Shown here: one piece after another, positions 51,723 through 60,181 of the stretch | Position numbering within the stretch: position 1 is the first letter of the stretch | Layout of the letters: the number at the start of each line of letters is the position of its first letter | Notes under the pieces: model-generated | Database searches by the model: none | What the model was told of the DNA's origin: nothing | The model's input: the letters and a program-made list of their open reading frames with translations, nothing else | From: QYQD01 sp040754095 | GTDB lineage: Bacteria; Desulfobacterota; QYQD01 | Direction of reading: 5' to 3' | Length of the DNA stretch: 64,000 bases | NCBI GenBank assembly: GCA_040754095.1 | Contig: JBFMFO010000001.1 | Span: forward strand, 1 to 64,000 | Made by a program: the position numbers and the translations under genes

Positions 51723-53698
51723 ATGTGCTTTTGATGGCAATAGCCACCATGGTTCTCGGTGGACTGGCGGCGCTAGGTGCGCGCCGGCCCCGTATGGCAA
51801 CCAGACTGGGTTCCGGCAGCGTAATACTTGGAAGTTTGATCGGGCTGGTACCTGCGATACGTGTGCTTGCGTCCGGATCCGCTGAAGCCGTCAGTTATGC
51901 ATGGAGTGTCCCTTACGGGTCTTTTACTGTGGGAATCGATCCGCTTTCGGCATTTTTTCTCCTTCCGGTTCTGGGAATTTCGGCGCTGGCTGCCCTGTAC
52001 GGCACCGAGTACCTGACCCCTTATTACGGCAAGTATTCGGTCCGCGGGCACTGGTTTTTCTACAGCCTGCTCGTGGCCGGCATGACTATGGTGCTCGTGG
52101 CGCGCAACGCGGTGCTCTTTCTCGTGGCCTGGGAGATCATGTCCGTCGCCTCCTTTTTCCTCGTGACTTTTGAGCATCACAAAGAGAGCGTTCGAGACGC
52201 AGGGTGGACGTACCTCGTAGCCACGCACGTGGGAGCTGCATTTTTGCTGGCGTTCTTTGTCCTGCTTGGGAACGAGGTGGAATCATTCGACTTCGACCGC
52301 ATCTGTGCCTTTGGGGTACCAACATCGGCCGGAGTGCTTTTTCTCCTTTCCGTGGTCGGGTTCGGAGCCAAAGCCGGTTTTCTTCCTTTGCACGTATGGC
52401 TGCCGGAAGCTCATCCCGCAGCGCCGAGCCATGTCTCGGCCCTTATGTCCGGCGTCATGATAAAGACCGGGATTTACGGGATACTCCGGGCACTGACCTT
52501 TCTGGGACCTCCCTCCCCTTGGTGGGGATATGTGCTGGTGGCCATCGGGTTGACCTCAGGTATTATCGGGGTGCTCTTTGCCCTGGCGCAGCACGACCTG
52601 AAGCGCCTTCTGGCCTATCACAGCGTGGAGAATATCGGAATCATCGCCCTTGGATTAGGCGTGGGGGTCATCGGGGCGGGCATAGGGTCGCCAACGCTGA
52701 TCGTCCTGGGATTTTGCGGCGGCCTGCTCCACGTGCTGAACCACGCCATATTCAAGAGTCTTCTTTTCTTCGGAGCCGGCTCGGTTTTTCACGGTACGGG
52801 AACCAGGGAGATTGATCTTCTGGGTGGACTGCTGAAAAGGATGCCCTGGACCGGTGTGACCTTTCTTATCGGCGCGGCGGCGATCTGCGGCCTGCCGCCT
52901 CTGAACGGATTTGTAAGCGAATTTTTGATCTATCTGGGCGCCTTCCGGGGTGGAGCGGTGAATGACGCAGCCGTGGTCGGCACTCTGTCTGCCGTCATTG
53001 CCGGCCTGGCCCTGATCGGAGGACTGGCTGCGGCCTGCTTTGCCAAGGCCTTCGGCATTATCTTCCTCGGCGAGCCGAGGAGCGACCTCTCCCGGACTCA
53101 CGAGGCGGGATGGGCCATGTGCCTTCCGATGGGCGTGCTGGCTGCCGGTTGCGTTCTGATCGGGCTTCTGGCGCCCTTGGCCCTCAGGCTCATGTCGCCC
53201 GTGGTGGCACAGCTTGCGCCGCTGGCACGAAACGTGGTGCGGGCGGAACTCATGACGGCTGCCCAGCCGCTCGCCGTGGTGGCGCGGGGAGCTTGCGGCC
53301 TGCTGGCCATGATTGGTGCGTTTGCTCTCCTCCGGCGCCGGCTCCTGGCAAGGCGTACCATAGGGGAAGGCGTTACCTGGGATTGCGGGTATGCCCAGCC
53401 CTCGCCGCGCATGCAGTACACCGCGTCCTCGTTTGCTCAACCCCTGACGGATTTCTTCCGCATTTTTCTCCGGACAGAACGCCGCATCTCGCGGCCTTCC
53501 GGTCTTTTCCCGCGGAGTGCGGCCCTCCATACGTTTACTCCGGATACTTACCGCGAGAAGCTGTACGCTCCCGTGTTTCGCGGCGTCGTATGGGGCCTTT
53601 CTAGACTGCGCTGGTTGCAGCACGGCCGCGTGCAATTGTACATGCTCTATATCGCCGTGGCCCTCATGGCGCTGATCGTATGGAAACTGGGGGACTGA
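51719..53698 (+). CDS. Ehr complex membrane subunit, HyfB/NuoL-like
   Basis: 659 residues, about 16 membrane helices. Proton-translocating antiporter-like family (GFGAKAGFLPLHVWLPEAHP; LLAYHSVENIGIIALGLGVG). Counterpart of EhrA/HyfB: the ion-moving arm of a membrane-bound complex related to group 4 hydrogenases and complex I. Conserved Glu and Lys residues of the transport helices appear present (WEIMSVASFFLV, KAGFLPLH). C-terminal tail (ITWDCGYAQPSPRMQYTASS-like) is as in HyfB. Translationally coupled to the regulator upstream. Confidence 0.9.
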   Translation: MNVLLMAIATMVLGGLAALGARRPRMATRLGSGSVILGSLIGLVPAIRVLASGSAEAVSYAWSVPYGSFTVGIDPLSAFFLLPVLGISALAALYGTEYLTPYYGKYSVRGHWFFYSLLVAGMTMVLVARNAVLFLVAWEIMSVASFFLVTFEHHKESVRDAGWTYLVATHVGAAFLLAFFVLLGNEVESFDFDRICAFGVPTSAGVLFLLSVVGFGAKAGFLPLHVWLPEAHPAAPSHVSALMSGVMIKTGIYGILRALTFLGPPSPWWGYVLVAIGLTSGIIGVLFALAQHDLKRLLAYHSVENIGIIALGLGVGVIGAGIGSPTLIVLGFCGGLLHVLNHAIFKSLLFFGAGSVFHGTGTREIDLLGGLLKRMPWTGVTFLIGAAAICGLPPLNGFVSEFLIYLGAFRGGAVNDAAVVGTLSAVIAGLALIGGLAAACFAKAFGIIFLGEPRSDLSRTHEAGWAMCLPMGVLAAGCVLIGLLAPLALRLMSPVVAQLAPLARNVVRAELMTAAQPLAVVARGACGLLAMIGAFALLRRRLLARRTIGEGVTWDCGYAQPSPRMQYTASSFAQPLTDFFRIFLRTERRISRPSGLFPRSAALHTFTPDTYREKLYAPVFRGVVWGLSRLRWLQHGRVQLYMLYIAVALMALIVWKLGD

Positions 53699-53700
53699 GA

Positions 53701-54020
53701 TGAGCAACCGTTCACCGTTGACCGTTATTCGTCTATCGAAAAAGCCGTTAGTCTCGGTTCTTACGGACACTGGTGGCCACCCAAGCGAAAGTACGATCCT
53801 CCTGAGGCAGATTTACGAAAGTGCTGCTTTTCAGTCACTAAGGGAAAATATTCGCGTATTATCTGGCAAGACTTTCGCTTCATTAATGGAGCGTTGTCTT
53901 GTTTTCCCTTTTCTGGGTCATTTGAATTTGTTTCGGGTTTCTGGTTTAGAATTTCGGATTTCCGGCTTGTCCGGGTTAGGTTCTTACGGACAACGGTCAA
54001 CGGATAACGGTGGACGGATA
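53701..54020. repeat. Repeat block inside the Ehr operon
   Basis: A 327-base gap between the HyfB-like and HyfC-like genes holds repeats of several families: CCGTTCACCGTTGACCG, GGGTTTCTGGTTTAGAATTT, and CAACGGTCAACGGATAACGG. A 109-codon ORF here is made of these repeats and is not a gene. Its base composition is unlike the flanking genes. Confidence 0.7.
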
Positions 54021-54025
54021 CTGCC

Positions 54026-54937
54026 ATGAATACTGCCGGATATGTCTCCTGGTTCCTGGCCCTTTTGCTGTCCCCCTTGCTCCTTGGCATCATAAACCGG
54101 ACCAAGGCGTTCTTCGCCGGACGCCGGGGGGCGCCCCTCGTGCAGGCCTATTTTGATTGCTGGAAGCTCCTGCGGAAAGGCGCGGTCTACAGCCGCACAA
54201 CCACATGGGTCTTTGTGAGCGGCCCCGTGGTCGGACTGGCAGCGGTATCGGCGGCAGCGGCCCTGGTGCCTCTGGGCAGTATAGGCGCGCCCGTCTCCTT
54301 TGCCGGTGATCTGATATTGTTCGCGTATCTGCTGGGGTTAATGCGTTTTTTTACAGTGGTTGCGGCCCTCGACACCGGTTCCAGCTTCGAGGGCATGGGG
54401 GCCAGCCGCGAGGTGTGGTTTTCCGCTCTGGCGGAACCGGCCCTCTTGCTGGGACTGGCAGTGCTGGCGCGGGAAACAAAGAGCCTTTCCCTCTCGGGCA
54501 TGATCTTCGCCCTGACGGGCGAGGTCTGGACGCGGTCTGGCATCGTCCTGCTGCTCCTGGCGGTAGCCCTGTTTATTGTCCTCCTGGCGGAAAACGCCCG
54601 TATCCCGGTGGATGACCCGAACACGCACCTGGAACTGACCATGATCCACGAAGTCATGGTCCTTGACCACAGCGGCCCGGATTTCGGTTTCATTCTCTAC
54701 GGATCGGCCCTCAAACTCTGGGTGCTGAGTGCCATTCTGGTAGGGTTGGTGGCGCCGGTCCGGACGGGCAATCCCTGGCTTGACGGGGCAGCCGTCCTTG
54801 TCGGGATTATGGCGGTCGCAGTGCTGGTAGGGATTGTGGAATCGTGTATGGCGCGCCTGCGCCTGGTGCGCGTGCCGCAGCTCCTGGTAGGGGCGGGCGC
54901 ATTCTCCACCCTGGCTCTGATTCTGGCTCTGAGGTAA
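54026..54937 (+). CDS. Ehr complex membrane subunit, HyfC/NuoH-like
   Basis: 303 residues, about eight membrane helices. NuoH/EchB-type subunit (KAFFAGRRGAPLVQAYFDCW; AENARIPVDDPNTHLELTMI) which anchors the peripheral redox module. The DPNTHLELTM loop contacts the large subunit. Preceded by a block of repeats rather than by the HyfB-like gene directly. Confidence 0.92.
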   Translation: MNTAGYVSWFLALLLSPLLLGIINRTKAFFAGRRGAPLVQAYFDCWKLLRKGAVYSRTTTWVFVSGPVVGLAAVSAAAALVPLGSIGAPVSFAGDLILFAYLLGLMRFFTVVAALDTGSSFEGMGASREVWFSALAEPALLLGLAVLARETKSLSLSGMIFALTGEVWTRSGIVLLLLAVALFIVLLAENARIPVDDPNTHLELTMIHEVMVLDHSGPDFGFILYGSALKLWVLSAILVGLVAPVRTGNPWLDGAAVLVGIMAVAVLVGIVESCMARLRLVRVPQLLVGAGAFSTLALILALR

Positions 54938-54939
54938 GG

Positions 54940-55617
54940 ATGAATACCTGGTTTGACACCATTACCCTGCTGTTGATCCTGAGCAACCTGGCGCTGCTTG
55001 GATCGAGCCAGATCGGTTTTTGTATCCGGGTCGTGGCAGTCCAGGGAATAGCCCTGGGCCTTCTGCCCATTCTGTTCGGTTCTGCGGAATGGAGCGTTCA
55101 TGCCATAGTGCTCGCCGCAAGCGCTTTGGTTCTTAAAGGTGTGGTCTTTCCGTGGCTGCTCTTTAAGGCATTGAGGGCCGCGGACGTCCGGCGCGAGACC
55201 GAGCCTTTTGTGGGGTATGTATTGTCCCTCATTTTCGGGGTCGTGGCCCTCGCCGCCGTTCTCTGCATGAGATCGCGTCTGGCGCTGCCTGTTTCAGCGG
55301 ATTTGCGGCTTACGGTGGCCATCGCCTTTTTCACCATACTTGTGGGATTTTTCCTTATCGTGACCCGCAAGAAGGCGCTCACCCAGGTACTGGGTTATCT
55401 CGTGCTGGAGAACGGCATCTACGCTTTCGGGACCACCATATCGTCCGAACAGCCGTGGCTGGTGGAAATGGGTGTCCTGCTCGACGTCTTCGTAGCCGTC
55501 TTCATTATGGGAATCATGATCTTCCACATAAGCCGCGAGTTCGACCACATCGATACCCACAGACTCGCTCGTCTCAGCGACTGGAACCAGGGCGAAACTG
55601 AGGAATCCAACCCATGA
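54940..55617 (+). CDS. Ehr complex membrane subunit, HyfE-like
   Basis: 225 residues from the ATG at 54940, two bases after the HyfC-like stop; the frame opens further upstream inside that gene, without need. About seven helices; NuoK-like fold in HyfE-type subunits (GYLVLENGIYAFGTTISSEQ). Contains a Glu in a membrane helix (VLENG), typical of the ion path. Overlaps the next gene by ATGA. Confidence 0.88.
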   Translation: MNTWFDTITLLLILSNLALLGSSQIGFCIRVVAVQGIALGLLPILFGSAEWSVHAIVLAASALVLKGVVFPWLLFKALRAADVRRETEPFVGYVLSLIFGVVALAAVLCMRSRLALPVSADLRLTVAIAFFTILVGFFLIVTRKKALTQVLGYLVLENGIYAFGTTISSEQPWLVEMGVLLDVFVAVFIMGIMIFHISREFDHIDTHRLARLSDWNQGETEESNP

Positions 55618-57086
55618 CGCTTGCTCTCGTCCTTATTCCCGCCGCCGCAGCCCTTGCCTGCTTTGTCATCCGTTACGATGCCTTGCGGCGCGCCTTGCTT
55701 GTTGCCACGGCACTGGCGCATCTGGCGATGACCGCGGCCTCATGGATGGAAAGACCGGCTCCGGCCCTGGACGGGTGGCTGGCCGTGGATGCGGGCGGCC
55801 TCGTCTTTTTGAGTATTACCAGTGTGCTTTTTCTGGCCTCCGCCCTCTACGCGCTGGGGTACCTGAAGCGTGAACCCCACGGCGAGCGGAAAGACTTTGA
55901 AGAGGGCATGCTCTTTACCAATGCCCCGGAGGCGGTATTCACCGGGTGCCTCCTCTTCTTTCTGGCCACCATGACGCTCGTGACCATAAGCCAGCATTTC
56001 GGGCTCCTCTGGGTGGCAGTCGAGGCTACGACCCTGGCCAGCGCCCCCCTGATATATTTCCACCGGCACGACCGCTCTCTCGAGGCCACCTGGAAGTACC
56101 TATTGCTATGCTCGGTCGGGATCGCTCTGGCCCTGCTTGGCAATTTTTTCCTTACCGTAGCCGCATCGGCTCCCGGCGGCGGCTCCATACCGCTCGTTGT
56201 GGCCGATCTCATGGCGCAGGCCGGCAAGCTGAACGTGCCCTGGCTGAAGGCCGCCTTCGTACTGCTTCTGATCGGGTACGGGACCAAGATGGGACTTGCC
56301 CCCATGCATACCTGGCTGCCCGACGCACACAGTGAATCCCCATCGCTTGTTTCGGCGCTTCTCTCTGGAGCGCTCCTCAACTGCGCATTCCTGGGCATCC
56401 TGCGCATCCAGCAGGTGTGCAGCGCAGCCGGTATCGAGGCCTTTGGCCGGGAGGCGTTTGTCGCCTTCGGCCTCGTGTCCATGGCCGTTGCCGCCGTGTT
56501 CATCATTGCCCAGACGGATTTTAAACGAATGCTGGCCTACTCCAGTGTAGAACATATGGGCATCCTCTCCCTGGGAGTGGGCCTGGGCGGGGACGGAATC
56601 TTCGGCGCCGTCTTTCACGCCGTCAATCACTCCCTGACCAAGGGGATGCTCTTTCTCGTAGCCGGAAATCTGCTGACAGTGTACGCAACAAAATCTACCG
56701 CACGGGTCCGGGGCATCCTGCAACTCGTACCGGCATCAGGCGTACTGTGGGTCGCCGGATTTCTGTCCATTACGGGCGCGCCTCCCTTCGGTACTTTTGT
56801 AAGTGAATTCATTATCCTCAAAGCAGCATTCGACAAGGGATACACCGCTGTGGCCGTAACCTATCTATTGCTCCTTTCTACCATCTTTGCCGGAATGGCC
56901 GCTATTGTGATCCGTATGGCCCAGGGTAAGGCCCCTGAAGATCAGGGACCATCCCGCGCGGAACCGCTGCTGGCGCTTGTGCCTGCGGCAGCGCTCGGGG
57001 CGTTTGTCCTGATGCTGGGTCTGTATTTGCCGCCTTTTTTGGGCCGCACCCTGCATGAGGCGGCCATAATGCTTGGAGGATCTTGA
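55614..57086 (+). CDS. Ehr complex membrane subunit, HyfF/NuoN-like
   Basis: 490 residues, about 14 membrane helices, antiporter-like family. Signatures GYGTKMGLAPMHTWLPDAHS and MLAYSSVEHMGILSLGVGLG. The second ion-translocating subunit. Overlaps the previous gene by four bases; the large-subunit gene follows after three bases. Confidence 0.92.
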   Translation: MTLALVLIPAAAALACFVIRYDALRRALLVATALAHLAMTAASWMERPAPALDGWLAVDAGGLVFLSITSVLFLASALYALGYLKREPHGERKDFEEGMLFTNAPEAVFTGCLLFFLATMTLVTISQHFGLLWVAVEATTLASAPLIYFHRHDRSLEATWKYLLLCSVGIALALLGNFFLTVAASAPGGGSIPLVVADLMAQAGKLNVPWLKAAFVLLLIGYGTKMGLAPMHTWLPDAHSESPSLVSALLSGALLNCAFLGILRIQQVCSAAGIEAFGREAFVAFGLVSMAVAAVFIIAQTDFKRMLAYSSVEHMGILSLGVGLGGDGIFGAVFHAVNHSLTKGMLFLVAGNLLTVYATKSTARVRGILQLVPASGVLWVAGFLSITGAPPFGTFVSEFIILKAAFDKGYTAVAVTYLLLLSTIFAGMAAIVIRMAQGKAPEDQGPSRAEPLLALVPAAALGAFVLMLGLYLPPFLGRTLHEAAIMLGGS

Positions 57087-57089
57087 AAA

Positions 57090-58613
57090 ATGGAGTCAAA
57101 GCGCCTTCTTCGCGCCTATAATAGCTGTCCGGTGGGTCTCCGCGATATACCGCTCGTTTCCACCGCTGAATTTAGAGAAACCGTGGTTCGCAGTGTGGCC
57201 GACGGCGCACGCCTTGCCGCCCTTTTTGGGAGGCCGCATGGGCCGAACACGCTTCGCCTTCTGGCCGTACTGGCCCGGAGCAGCGAAGGAGCACTCTTTA
57301 TTGTCGAGACGGAAGTCTCCGATTGCTATCCGTCGCTTACCGTTGACTGTCCGCAGGCCCACTGGTTCGAAAGGGAGATGGCCGAACAATGGGGGGTGCG
57401 GCCTTTGGGACACCCCTGGCTGAAGCCCATACGGTTCCACCATTCCTACCGCCCGGGTTACGACGCCTGGGCGCGTTCCGCCACTGAGGCCATTCAGCCC
57501 TCGGTGACCGACTTTTTCCAGGTTGCCGGCGAAGAGGTCCATGACGTGGCGGTAGGTCCGGTACACGCCGGGATAATTGAACCAGGCCATTTCCGTTTTC
57601 AATGCCATGGCGAAAACGTCTATCACCTGGAGATATCGCTTGGATATCAGCACCGTGGAGTCGAACGGGCCATGATCGGCGGGCCGCTCCCGCGCTGCGC
57701 TCACTATATGGAAACCCTGGCCGGTGATACGTCCATAGGCCATATGACCGCATATTGCCAGGCCATAGAGGCTCTGCAGGGCTGTATCGTGCCGGCCCGG
57801 GCTTATGTTTTGCGTGCCGTGGCGCTCGAACTCGAACGCCTGGCCAATCACACGGGCGACCTTGGCGCGCTGGCCGGTGACGTGGGATATTTGCCTACGG
57901 CAGCTCATTGCGGCCGTCTGCGCGGCGACTTTCTGAACCTGACTGCGCTCCTTTGCGGAAATCGTTTCGGACGCGGGCTGGTGCGGCCGGGCGGTGTGGT
58001 TTTTGACCTTGACGTCAGGCAGACAGAGCTTTTACTGGAAAGACTTAGGAAGATTTATCAAGGGGTCTCAACCGCTGTGGAACTCCTTTGGAAAACACCG
58101 TCCGTAGTAGCCCGGTTTGAGAATACCGGGGTAATTTCCCGTGAAATTTGCGAAAAACTAGGGCTGGTGGGGCCGGCTGCGCGCGCCTGTGGCCTGGAAC
58201 AGGATGTCCGCTATGAGTTCCCCACAGGGATATACACATTGAGTCACATCCCCATCTCCGTGGGCGATACGGGCGATGTCTTTGCGCGGGCCTATGTAAG
58301 ATGGCTGGAAATACAGCGTTCCGTGGCCTTTATTCAGGAGCAGTTGGAGATGCTCCCGGACGGCCCTATAGGGGCTGCGACCGGGAAACTGCCCCCTGAG
58401 CGGCTCGTGGTTTCCCTGGTGGAAGGCTGGCGCGGGGAGATCTGTCACGTGGCGCTCACGGATGCGCAAGGGCGTATCGCGCATTACAAGGTGGTGGACC
58501 CGTCTTTCCACAACTGGATGGGCCTGGCCATGGCCTTGCGCGACCAGCAGATTTCGGATTTTCCGCTCTGCAACAAGAGCTTCAATCTGTCCTATTGTGG
58601 ACACGATCTCTGA
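57090..58613 (+). CDS. Ehr large subunit: NuoC-NuoD fusion without NiFe ligands
   Basis: 507 residues. NuoC-like domain (about 1-125; HWFEREMAEQWGVRP) fused to a hydrogenase large-subunit/NuoD-like domain (about 150-507; YQHRGVERAM; LELERLANHTGDLGALAGDV). Aligned by eye with HycE/HyfG, the L1 motif RxCGxC reads ETLAGDTSIGHMTAY (208-222): both Cys are lost (Ala211, Thr214). The C-terminal L2 motif CxxC is replaced by CNKSFNLSYCGHDL. Hence no NiFe site; this is the mark of energy-converting-hydrogenase-related (Ehr) complexes. Its substrate is unknown. Confidence 0.88.
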   Translation: MESKRLLRAYNSCPVGLRDIPLVSTAEFRETVVRSVADGARLAALFGRPHGPNTLRLLAVLARSSEGALFIVETEVSDCYPSLTVDCPQAHWFEREMAEQWGVRPLGHPWLKPIRFHHSYRPGYDAWARSATEAIQPSVTDFFQVAGEEVHDVAVGPVHAGIIEPGHFRFQCHGENVYHLEISLGYQHRGVERAMIGGPLPRCAHYMETLAGDTSIGHMTAYCQAIEALQGCIVPARAYVLRAVALELERLANHTGDLGALAGDVGYLPTAAHCGRLRGDFLNLTALLCGNRFGRGLVRPGGVVFDLDVRQTELLLERLRKIYQGVSTAVELLWKTPSVVARFENTGVISREICEKLGLVGPAARACGLEQDVRYEFPTGIYTLSHIPISVGDTGDVFARAYVRWLEIQRSVAFIQEQLEMLPDGPIGAATGKLPPERLVVSLVEGWRGEICHVALTDAQGRIAHYKVVDPSFHNWMGLAMALRDQQISDFPLCNKSFNLSYCGHDL

Positions 58614-58626
58614 GAGAAAAGGCGAG

Positions 58627-59388
58627 ATGCTGAAAGAACTGGCTGCCAGACTAAAACTGGGATATGCGACAATCCCTTTCCCCGCGAAGGAACCGACACT
58701 GCCGGAGCGGTACCGGGGTCGCCCGGCAATAAATGCGGCGCGCTGTGCCCGGGAGTGCCGCGTCTGCGTGGAAGTCTGTCCTACGGGCGCCATCGAGGTC
58801 TCGAAGGACGGCGTCCGCCTCGATCTCGGCCGATGTCTCTTTTGCGGGGAATGTGAAACTGCATGTCCCGTGAATGCGATCCGTTTTTCCCGGGAATACC
58901 GCATGGCCGCCGGGCGGCGGCAAGACATGGTGCTTTCGGGCGAGTCTATGGAGATCGCCCGGGCCCTTGATGCCCGGATGAAAAGTCTGCTCGGCCGGGC
59001 CTTCCGGCTGCGGCAGGTAAGCGCCGGCGGATGCAATGCCTGCGAGGCGGACACAAACGTCCTCACTACGGTTGTCTTCGACCTCGGCCGTTTCGGCATC
59101 CAGTTTGTCGCCTCACCGCGCCATGCAGATGGAATCCTCGTGACCGGTCCGGTGACGGAGAACATGAAGCTGGCCCTGCTGAAGACCTACGAAGCTGTCC
59201 CGGCGCCGAAAATTGTCATTGCCGTGGGCGCCTGCGCCATTGCGGGCGGACCCTATGCCGGGCATAAAGAAGTGCATGACGGTGTGGAAGGCATCCTTCC
59301 TGTCGATCTGTACATCCCCGGTTGCCCGCCGCATCCCATTGTGATCCTGGATGGCCTGTTGCGCCTTCTGGGGCGTATCAAAAAGTAG
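58627..59388 (+). CDS. Ehr small subunit fused to 2x[4Fe-4S] ferredoxin
   Basis: 253 residues from the ATG at 58627 (MLKELAARLKLG), 13 bases after the large subunit; the longer frame starts inside that gene. N-terminal ferredoxin domain with CARECRVCVEVCPTG (the first spacing is three residues, CX3C, not the usual CX2C) and CLFCGECETACPVN. Then a NuoB/HyfI domain with the proximal-cluster ligands CNAC (about 139-142), GACAIAGG and PGCPPHP. The electron path is thus intact although the NiFe site in the partner is not. HyfH and HyfI are one protein here. Last gene of the operon. Confidence 0.88.
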   Translation: MLKELAARLKLGYATIPFPAKEPTLPERYRGRPAINAARCARECRVCVEVCPTGAIEVSKDGVRLDLGRCLFCGECETACPVNAIRFSREYRMAAGRRQDMVLSGESMEIARALDARMKSLLGRAFRLRQVSAGGCNACEADTNVLTTVVFDLGRFGIQFVASPRHADGILVTGPVTENMKLALLKTYEAVPAPKIVIAVGACAIAGGPYAGHKEVHDGVEGILPVDLYIPGCPPHPIVILDGLLRLLGRIKK

Positions 59389-59461
59389 AAGCTCAAATTC
59401 GCCCTCTTGTTTCTTTCCGAGAAGTTCTTGACCTTGTAATTGCCGTTATCCTGGTAATTTT

Positions 59462-59489
59462 TCAAGTTTTTTTGCCGGTATGCCGATAT
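59462..59489 (+). promoter_or_regulatory. Sigma28 (FliA)-type promoter of the riboswitch gene
   Basis: TCAAGTTT (59462-59469) and GCCGATAT (59482-59489), against TAAAGTTT-N11-GCCGATAA; spacing is one base longer than in enterobacteria, as at fapA. Predicted start near 59497, exactly where the riboswitch begins. Confidence 0.65.
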
Positions 59490-59493
59490 GTAT

Positions 59494-59589
59494 TGTCGAA
59501 GGGCAAATCTTCCGAAAGGTTGGGACGCAAAGCTTCCGGCCTAAATCCGCTTAAGGCGGACAGGGCAGCGGGGTTGCCAGGTGAATGTT
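59494..59589 (+). promoter_or_regulatory. Cyclic di-GMP-I (GEMM) riboswitch
   Basis: All core segments of the c-di-GMP-I aptamer are present in order: AAGGGCAAATC, the CGAAAG tetraloop (59513-59518), TGGGACGCAAAGC (59521-59533), TTCCGGCCTAAATC, a hairpin TCCGCTTAAGGCGGA, and AGGGCAGCGGGGTTGCC. It is followed within 15 bases by an intrinsic terminator and then a gene on the same strand. It senses the second messenger c-di-GMP in the nascent RNA. Confidence 0.93.
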
Positions 59590-59596
59590 TATAACT

Positions 59597-59634
59597 GAAA
59601 AGCCCGCTTCCCACCTTTGGAAGCGGGCTTTTCA
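59597..59634 (+). terminator. Riboswitch-linked intrinsic terminator
   Basis: 15-bp perfect stem GAAAAGCCCGCTTCC / GGAAGCGGGCTTTTC (59597-59611, 59619-59633), 7-base loop, with U-rich end TTTTC. Its right arm (GGAAGC) can also pair with GCTTCC (59532-59537) in the aptamer, a possible switching contact. Confidence 0.85.
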
Positions 59635-59691
59635 ATGCCCGGACACTCAGTTACAGCCTGGCAGCGCATAATTCATGAATGGTGAAATGAC

Positions 59692-60039
59692 ATGAAAATC
59701 AATGATGCCACCGTTCACATTCGGCAACAGCAGCCCGGGCAATTCAGGAGGCCCGAAGATGGCAAGGAGCCATATGCTCACGTAACTGACCAAAAACTGA
59801 CAAGCGCTCCAGACCAGACAAAATGCTCTATTTATATAAACAAGGAAAAGATTGTTACTATAGAGCAGGGGATCGGGTCTGATTTCCCCAAGATATTTGA
59901 TTATGATGCCGGGTTGAAAATCAGTACTCAGAAAATTAGCACGACTGGTAAAGAGGAAAAAGTTTACGAACGATATGACCAAAATGGAAAAACCCAGGTT
60001 ACTACGCAAAAACAAAGTTTCTTTGACAAGATGGCATGA
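59692..60039 (+). CDS. c-di-GMP-riboswitch-controlled protein of unknown function
   Basis: 115 residues, hydrophilic, no signal or membrane helix. Start MKINDATVHIRQQQPGQFRR; C-terminal half beta-rich with YERYDQNGKTQVTTQKQ. I recognise no family. Opening MKIND plus late Q/T-rich segments recall small flagellar or chemotaxis accessory proteins, but this is not evidence. Regulation is the strongest clue: an apparent FliA promoter, a c-di-GMP-I aptamer and a terminator before the gene, so it is probably made during motility/sessility transitions. Confidence 0.7.
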   Translation: MKINDATVHIRQQQPGQFRRPEDGKEPYAHVTDQKLTSAPDQTKCSIYINKEKIVTIEQGIGSDFPKIFDYDAGLKISTQKISTTGKEEKVYERYDQNGKTQVTTQKQSFFDKMA

Positions 60040-60181
60040 CATACTTCAAAGACTCATGGGGGGGCTTAGGGGACATCCTGTATAGCCCCTTATTCCCTTC
60101 GATTTGATAAGAAATATTGACAACCAGGTGAACCAGAATAAACCTCCCCGCAGCAAGCCTGACTCTCTCCTTTGCAGGGAG

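Noticed and set aside
53700..54029. 109-codon plus-strand ORF between the HyfB-like and HyfC-like genes
   Set aside because: Made of dispersed repeats (SPLTVIRLSKKP and FRVSGLEFRISG are typical repeat translations), with no ribosome site.
58462..58626. N-terminal extension of the Ehr small subunit
   Set aside because: It overlaps the conserved C-terminus of the large subunit in another frame; the ATG at 58627 has its own ribosome site and gives the family length.
57090..59388. Calling the operon a [NiFe] hydrogenase (Hyc/Hyf)
   Set aside because: The large subunit lacks both CxxC pairs that bind nickel and iron; the Ehr label fits better.
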